Position numbers and translations under genes: made by a program | Source of the DNA: Anaerolineae bacterium | Lineage (GTDB): Bacteria; Chloroflexota; Anaerolineae; JAFGEY01 | Assembly: GCA_016929205.1 (NCBI GenBank) | Contig: JAFGJF010000207.1 | Span: 1 to 27,193, forward strand | Length of the DNA: 27,193 nt | Direction of reading: 5' to 3' | Notes under the pieces: generated by a model | What the model saw: only the letters and a program-made list of their open reading frames with translations | What the model was told of the DNA's origin: nothing | The model's database searches: none | In this document: positions 22,392 through 27,193 of the stretch, in pieces | Layout: each line of letters opens with the position of its first letter | Numbering within the stretch: position 1 is the stretch's first letter

Positions 22392-23087
22392 TTATTTGGC
22401 CAGGTAGCGCAACACCCCGCGTAAATTTGCGATGACCCCAGCTCGCAGATCGTGTTGAAAGTGCAGCCGATCCAACCACAGAGCCTGCATCCCCACCGCC
22501 CGTGCGCCATCGACATTTTCCGGCACATCATCCACAAACAAGCTCTCTTGAGCCGACACACTGAGTTCTTCCAAAGCTTTCTGATAGATAAGTGGCGATG
22601 GTTTCATCGCTCCTGCACTCGTGCTATCGATCACGACATGGAACAATCGATCCAGGCGCAGATAAGACAATGAATCGGACAACGAAGGAAAGGTATCGCT
22701 GATCACACCCAGCAAGAATCCCTGGTCATACAACGTGGTCAGCACCTCCTGGGTCTCGGGGTAAAGCTGAGAGAATTTGAAAAACACAAACTTTTCCAGC
22801 GCCTCATCCAGATGAGAGTCGTCTATCCCAAGCAATTCCAGCGAGCGCCGCCAGTATTCGACCCAAAACCATGCCTCCGTACCCACGTCGACGATCAGAT
22901 CGGCGCGATGGCTGTCGAAAAACTCAAGGCCCACCCTTTCTCGCGCTTCGGAAAAAGGCACATCCTGGTAGCGGCTACGCGACTGAACCCAATCAAAAAA
23001 CTCTTGATCGCGTTCCTGGCTATGATAACACAGCGTCTCGTCTCGATCGAAAAAAACGGCGCGGATCTCCCCCCTTGACCGATCCAT
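22392..23087 (-). CDS. HAD superfamily hydrolase (phosphatase-like)
   Basis: 231 residues. All four HAD motifs are visible: 'FFDRDETL' (nucleophile D14, acid D16), 'VISDT', Lys in 'GAMKPSP' and 'FVDDVPEN'. The helical cap of about 75 residues after motif I makes it a subfamily I enzyme, as in phosphoglycolate-type phosphatases. Its ATG directly abuts the TAG stop of the upstream HAD gene with no gap, so it is very likely translated by coupling; a GAGAGG lies about 12 bases upstream. A small phosphorylated metabolite is the expected substrate. It is last in a minus-strand run of four genes. Confidence 0.9.
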   Translation of the reverse strand: MDRSRGEIRAVFFDRDETLCYHSQERDQEFFDWVQSRSRYQDVPFSEARERVGLEFFDSHRADLIVDVGTEAWFWVEYWRRSLELLGIDDSHLDEALEKFVFFKFSQLYPETQEVLTTLYDQGFLLGVISDTFPSLSDSLSYLRLDRLFHVVIDSTSAGAMKPSPLIYQKALEELSVSAQESLFVDDVPENVDGARAVGMQALWLDRLHFQHDLRAGVIANLRGVLRYLAK

Positions 23088-23741
23088 CTAGAACTCGACC
23101 TCTCTAACCACACGCCCGATGTCAGCGATCCGATCAATGACATAATCGGCACCCTCCGTGTCAGCTCCAACAGGCGGTGCAACCAATACGGTCGTCATCC
23201 CCAGCGCCTTGGCCGGGCGTAGATTACGCGCGGTATCTTCGACCATCAGACACACCTCGCCACCCACACCCAGCGTATTCAGCAGGCGATGATAGGATCC
23301 AGGCGCCGGCTTGCTTTCATTTTCGGCAAAGAAAGCGTCGTACATTGCCTCAAAATGGTGCCGCACGCCAACCACGTCTAACACTGCACGCGCATGTGCG
23401 GCTGTCGCATTGGTAAAAATGACTTTGCGCTGTGGCAGTGCCGCTAACACCGCGTCCAACTCGGGATTGGGAGCGATATAGTCACGCAGCGGCGCATCGT
23501 GGACGAAATCCATATAGTCGTCCACGTCAATGTCGTGCAATAACTGCAGCCCGCGCGAGGTTGTGCCGTACTTGTGCCAATATTCGCGGCGCAGGCGAGA
23601 CACATTTTCCGGATCCATCCCCAGTTTATCGATCATGTACAGGTTGATACGCTGGCTGATCGCTTGCATCAGGCCGGAATCGCGCGGGTAAATTGTTTCG
23701 TCGAGGTCAAAAATGAGCGTGTTTAGCACAATGACATCCAT
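23088..23741 (-). CDS. HAD hydrolase, pyrimidine 5'-nucleotidase-like
   Basis: 217 residues. 'LIFDLDETIYPRDSGLMQAI' is the typical start of the SDT1/PHM8-type pyrimidine 5'-nucleotidase group, which removes phosphate from UMP or CMP. Other HAD motifs are 'IFTNAT', Lys in 'ESKPAPGSY' and 'MVEDTARNLRPAKALGM'. The small cap region 'EYWHKYGTTSRGL' also matches this group. The start lies inside the end of the MBL gene (19-nt overlap), with AGGTGA directly before the ATG; an internal GTG five codons in is a possible alternative. Substrate assignment is from motif resemblance and not certain. Confidence 0.87.
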   Translation of the reverse strand: MDVIVLNTLIFDLDETIYPRDSGLMQAISQRINLYMIDKLGMDPENVSRLRREYWHKYGTTSRGLQLLHDIDVDDYMDFVHDAPLRDYIAPNPELDAVLAALPQRKVIFTNATAAHARAVLDVVGVRHHFEAMYDAFFAENESKPAPGSYHRLLNTLGVGGEVCLMVEDTARNLRPAKALGMTTVLVAPPVGADTEGADYVIDRIADIGRVVREVEF

Positions 23742-24520
23742 TCACCTATGCGTGGCTCAACCGTTTCCACAGCCGGCATCCGCTCGTGCACGAGCTCAAA
23801 AAACGGGCGTACCGCGATCTGCTCGCTGAACGGCGGGAAAAAATCGTCGTGGTGGTGCGGGATCACGCACTTGGGATGCAGCAGTTCGACCATCCGCAAA
23901 GCCACGCGATGGATATCCGAACGTCCCTGCAGCGGCAGCAGCGCCACGTCAGGATCGAGACCCACCAATTCCTGCTGGATCCAGCCGGCACTGCCCAAGT
24001 GTACCACACTTGTCTCCAAAACGGCAAATCGGTACCCCAGCACCTCCCCCACCGGCCAGCCGCGCGCCTGGCGCAGCGCAGCCAAAACGTTTTTCCTTTG
24101 GTGCAGCACGCGTCCCAACGCCCGCCAGACCAGTGGCAGGTCAAAACGAACGTGCCGCGAGGGAAAAGCCAGCACACCAACCCCGCCGACGTCGAAACGC
24201 CTCCCACCGGAAAGGGGATGCAGTTGCCTGGCCGGCACGCCGGCATCGTGCAAAACCTGGCACACCACGGCAGACGCGTAGACCGGTGCACGGGTGTGCA
24301 AAGCGACTGTCGGCACGTCGCACGCGTGATCAAAATGGCCATGGGTGACAAAAATCGCATCGGCAGCCAGATCGTGGATGGTCAGGTTGAGGTTGGGAAA
24401 TGCATCTTGGCTACGCGAAAGAAAAGGGTCGATCAGAATCGTGACAGTACCAAGCCGCAACTGGAATCCAGCCGTACCCAGCCAACGGAAAGCAAGCGGC
24501 AGATCGTGCTGTATTACCAT
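23723..24520 (-). CDS. Metallo-beta-lactamase-fold hydrolase, UlaG-like
   Basis: About 265 residues from ATG 24520; a longer open frame exists but overlaps the previous gene heavily. Motifs: 'FRWLGTAGFQLRLGTVTILIDPF' is typical of the UlaG/YycJ-like MBL branch with 'GTAG' and 'DPF', followed by 'THGHFDH' (full HxHxDH), 'FPSRHVRF', 'GSAGWI' and 'IPHHHDDFF'. Members are Mn/Zn-dependent hydrolases of lactones or phosphodiesters. The start overlaps the stop of the upstream LTD/PLD gene by 7 nt, and the stop overlaps the downstream HAD start, so it lies in a coupled operon. The ribosome site is weak, which also suggests coupling. Confidence 0.88.
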   Translation of the reverse strand: MVIQHDLPLAFRWLGTAGFQLRLGTVTILIDPFLSRSQDAFPNLNLTIHDLAADAIFVTHGHFDHACDVPTVALHTRAPVYASAVVCQVLHDAGVPARQLHPLSGGRRFDVGGVGVLAFPSRHVRFDLPLVWRALGRVLHQRKNVLAALRQARGWPVGEVLGYRFAVLETSVVHLGSAGWIQQELVGLDPDVALLPLQGRSDIHRVALRMVELLHPKCVIPHHHDDFFPPFSEQIAVRPFFELVHERMPAVETVEPRIGEWMSLC

Positions 24521-27193
24521 ACCACAACGCTGCCTGGTGCCGGTTCGTAAAGAATTCGAAAATCGTGCTGGCAATCGTTCGCGTCACGGTTGGCCGGCCG
24601 CCGCTCCAGCGAATTGCCACTGTAAACGCCGCTCACGTCGCCAAAGGAATCGACGCCGGCATACCCCCCACTGCCATAAACCACCACATCCACGGCCTGC
24701 CGTGATCCATCGAGCAGCAAAATCTCATCGCCCGCGTTGCCCAAGACAAACTCACCTTCGCCCCGCGCGCTGCGGTGCATATTGGGCACACTCCCGCTGC
24801 TGTCGTTCCACTCAAAGTCCGGCACAGGCTTGTTCACATAGCCCAACGTCTGGTACGCCGTCGCCTGGCGAGCTACGACCAGCACGCCGTAGGCCGGGAT
24901 CGTCGTTCCTGTTGGAAACACGTACAACCGTTCATAATCGGTTCGACGAACGGCATCGCCCAGGTACCAGCCACCCACATCTACAACGCTACCGGTTGGG
25001 TTGTACAGTTCAACCCACTCAGCCATATCATCGGCACCCGGTGGGTTGAACATCACTTCACTGATCAGAACGTGATCTGATTCGGTGACATAGTCTTGGA
25101 AAATGAACGGAAAATACGCCTCATACGGGCCGCCGCTGTGCGCCCAATCATAGTCAAAGACAAGCTTGAGCGTGTCGTATGCGCCCTCCGAGTGCACCTG
25201 CAGTGCCACCTCTCGGTTCCCCTTGGATGATACCTCTGATCCGTTGATGCTGCCCACGTGAACGACCCTATTGCCGCCTTGGTTAACCAGCACCATCTTG
25301 TTGTGAATGCCCCGTCGCGTCGGGTTACCCAGGCGCACATCCAGGTCCAACCCCTCACGATGAGCCACTTTTAAAATGTAAAAGGCCGTTTCATAGTTCT
25401 TGCGCTGGTCGTCAAACCCTTTATCCAGCAAAATGCGAACCGTCGCCCCGTTTCGCGCCGCCTGGATGTAGGCTTCCAAACGCGGATTGGGATCGACAGA
25501 CCATCCATCAGCAGACACACCCCAATCAACGCGCTCGTACATTTGCTCTACATACACCTCGTCACCCATCCCAGCTCGCAGCACGAGCCCGATCAAGCCA
25601 TCATTGTAACGCAGTCCAGTCTCTGGCGAATGAATCACCTCCAGACGTTCAGCCTGCAAAGCCGGCATCGTTGCCGAAAATGGAGCCATATAGTTGTAAC
25701 CGCCTCCGCCGGTTGAATAGACGGCTGTATAAGTGACGGGCACAGTATATTTGTCCAGCGCCCCGTAGGAAACGATGTCGTGATGGTGAATGGGATCGCA
25801 GTCGCGGGAAAACAACGTTTCTAGATAACGCGCTGTGTCAGCTTGATCGACGATCAGCACAATACCCCGGTTGCCTGCTGTACCATTTGCTTTATCGTCC
25901 ACAGGCAGCGCGTGATTGCCAAAATTCTCCGATCCGACCGCCACCCACCGGCCATCCACAACCACAAACTTGGCGTGCTGGCTCGTATAGCGATCAAAAA
26001 TATGGACAGTGCTGTCATTGTGCATAAAATAGACATGCCCACCGGCGTCGACGATCTTTTCACAGTTCCACAACTGCTGATCGGACATACCACCAGCCGG
26101 AGCGCCTTCTAACAGCATCGTCACCTGCACGCCGGCAGTTATGCGCTCGGTGAGAATGCCGGTCAGCCATACGCTCTCAAATGTGTAGGCCTGAACGACA
26201 ATGTGTGCCTGGGCACGCCTCAAAAGATGAGCCACCGGGGTGTACGCGTTATCCGGTGCGATGGCCACCGTTAGATCTACCGTTGCCGTGATTGCGAATG
26301 GTTCGTCATAGAGATCCCAATCCCAGCCAGGGTACATGACCCGCTTGCCATACAAATCACCCTCATGCACAAGTCCATAAAGCACCGGACCGGGCGTCAC
26401 ATCGTTGGCCCAATCAACGGCACTATCGGTATCGGTCACCGGAAGCCCGGTCAATTCATCCCGTTTTCGAAACAAGATCTGACCTTTGCCAAATCCGGCA
26501 AGAGGGTAGGATACGGCCTTGCCGTTCCACTCTGCCGTTTCTGTCACGCCGTCACCATAGACCAGCGTATCCGCGGCGCGCCCCTCATTGTCGTACAAGA
26601 TCGCTTCGTCGCCCGAGTTGGAAAACCCAGGCCAACTGCCGGACAACAAAGGGATGGCGTGCCCGGCATCACTGAGCGCCACATCGGGCGAAAAACCAAA
26701 AGAGACAGAAAACGCACCGGCATCGTCGGCAACCCACAGCACCCGACCCGGCGCGATTGCCACATCCGGCAGCGTTACACCGGGTGTCGATGGGCCATCG
26801 CTGACCCCCCATCCCGTCAACCACACAGGCACCGCTCCCAAATTGATCAACGCCACGGCCTCGTCACTGGTACGTAACGCATATGGATGCAAGGCATAGA
26901 TACACACCTTGGGCACAGAAATACTCGCGTTTTGCGCCCCAGGCGTGCCGTTGATCGGATCGCCATTCGCGTCAAGGCCGTTTCGAATCACGCCATCATT
27001 TGTCGCCCAATTATCGACGCGATCAGATCCTGTTGGGTCAATACGCTCCATCGTATAATCCGGACTGCTTTTCCCTGCGGCCCAACCGTTACCATAGCCC
27101 AAATCACGATTCGCCGTATCGATGATATGACCTACATTATCCAAAAGCACCAGCTCTTCGCCTGTATTCAAGATCCGCTGCCCACCGTACACC
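24514..27193 (-). CDS. Large LTD / phospholipase D-fold protein, likely exported (5' end missing)
   Basis: At least 892 residues; the frame runs off the right edge, so the N-terminus and any signal peptide are missing. Order as seen: lamin-tail-domain (LTD) part with 'GEELVLLDNVGHIIDTANRDLGY', a second LTD (~95-270, 'NSGDEAILYDNEGRAADTLVYGDG'), a PLD-like region (~305-700) and a C-terminal LTD (~708-830, 'ISEVMFNPPGADDMAEWVELYN'). The PLD region has two HxK motifs: H406-A-K408 followed by 'VVVDGRWVAVGSENFG', and H630-N-K632 followed by 'VHVGSINGSE'. LTDs mark many extracellular or surface bacterial proteins, often joined to nucleases. It probably cleaves phosphodiesters outside the cell (DNA or lipid). 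It leads into MBL and HAD hydrolase genes. Confidence 0.9.
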   Translation of the reverse strand, partial: VYGGQRILNTGEELVLLDNVGHIIDTANRDLGYGNGWAAGKSSPDYTMERIDPTGSDRVDNWATNDGVIRNGLDANGDPINGTPGAQNASISVPKVCIYALHPYALRTSDEAVALINLGAVPVWLTGWGVSDGPSTPGVTLPDVAIAPGRVLWVADDAGAFSVSFGFSPDVALSDAGHAIPLLSGSWPGFSNSGDEAILYDNEGRAADTLVYGDGVTETAEWNGKAVSYPLAGFGKGQILFRKRDELTGLPVTDTDSAVDWANDVTPGPVLYGLVHEGDLYGKRVMYPGWDWDLYDEPFAITATVDLTVAIAPDNAYTPVAHLLRRAQAHIVVQAYTFESVWLTGILTERITAGVQVTMLLEGAPAGGMSDQQLWNCEKIVDAGGHVYFMHNDSTVHIFDRYTSQHAKFVVVDGRWVAVGSENFGNHALPVDDKANGTAGNRGIVLIVDQADTARYLETLFSRDCDPIHHHDIVSYGALDKYTVPVTYTAVYSTGGGGYNYMAPFSATMPALQAERLEVIHSPETGLRYNDGLIGLVLRAGMGDEVYVEQMYERVDWGVSADGWSVDPNPRLEAYIQAARNGATVRILLDKGFDDQRKNYETAFYILKVAHREGLDLDVRLGNPTRRGIHNKMVLVNQGGNRVVHVGSINGSEVSSKGNREVALQVHSEGAYDTLKLVFDYDWAHSGGPYEAYFPFIFQDYVTESDHVLISEVMFNPPGADDMAEWVELYNPTGSVVDVGGWYLGDAVRRTDYERLYVFPTGTTIPAYGVLVVARQATAYQTLGYVNKPVPDFEWNDSSGSVPNMHRSARGEGEFVLGNAGDEILLLDGSRQAVDVVVYGSGGYAGVDSFGDVSGVYSGNSLERRPANRDANDCQHDFRILYEPAPGSVVVW

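Noticed and set aside
23786..24550. Plus-strand frame of 254 codons opposite the MBL gene
   Set aside because: His/Arg/Gln-rich composition typical of an antisense shadow; the minus-strand MBL motifs are clear.

Overview
The window looks like a chromosome segment from a Chloroflexota bacterium, probably Anaerolineae- or Caldilineae-like. This is inferred from gene content: Thr/Pro-rich 'TPTPTNTPT' linkers, AAA_35-type ATPases, lamin-tail (LTD) surface proteins, Hanks kinases and moderate-to-high GC. It was not tested by database search. Genes are tightly packed, with several 0-20 bp junctions. I see no rRNA, tRNA, CRISPR array or insertion sequence.

Layout, left to right. (1) 54-1238, minus strand: a site-2-protease-like membrane metalloprotease followed by a small HD phosphohydrolase. 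(2) 1344-4007, plus strand: a consensus promoter with a tandem palindromic operator, then padR, a HAAS-type membrane protein and a membrane metallophosphoesterase. The phosphoesterase has lost its GNHD/E motif exactly beside a 14-bp perfect inverted repeat. (3) 3988-5322, minus strand: a cytoplasmic 'toastrack' (DUF4097-like) protein with a coiled coil and a C-terminal SHOCT/YvlB-like segment, tail-to-tail with the phosphoesterase. A 411-bp divergent intergenic region holds two good promoters. (4) 5734-10636, plus strand: four predicted metal-dependent enzymes in one operon (M20 dipeptidase, PDE-like HD hydrolase, sugar-phosphate isomerase/epimerase-like TIM barrel, tandem metallo-beta-lactamase protein).

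(5) 10652-17701, plus strand, is the most interesting part. A new promoter and an RBS-masking hairpin precede a single protein that fuses a Ser/Thr kinase, a TIR domain with its catalytic Glu position kept, and an AAA_35-like ATPase. Two paralogous AAA_35 ATPases follow, the first overlapping it by 4 nt. Each of the two has one transmembrane helix and a shared post-membrane domain. The second also carries a TPR-like hairpin, an Ig-like segment, a PT-rich stalk and two Cys-paired beta repeats. This reads as a possible undescribed signalling or defence module: outside sensor, membrane ATPase, cytoplasmic kinase-TIR-ATPase.

(6) 17826-21760: an SDR oxidoreductase (plus) converges on a minus-strand DegT aminotransferase, Gfo/Idh oxidoreductase and NagB set, which suggests amino-sugar metabolism. 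A composite 14-bp inverted repeat separates them. (7) 21950-22384: a small membrane protein of unknown function. (8) 22392-27193, minus strand: four overlapping or abutting genes. The first, truncated by the window edge, is an extracellular LTD/phospholipase-D-fold protein. It is followed by a UlaG-like MBL hydrolase, a pyrimidine-5'-nucleotidase-like HAD and a second HAD hydrolase, a set compatible with scavenging of nucleic acids or phosphoesters.
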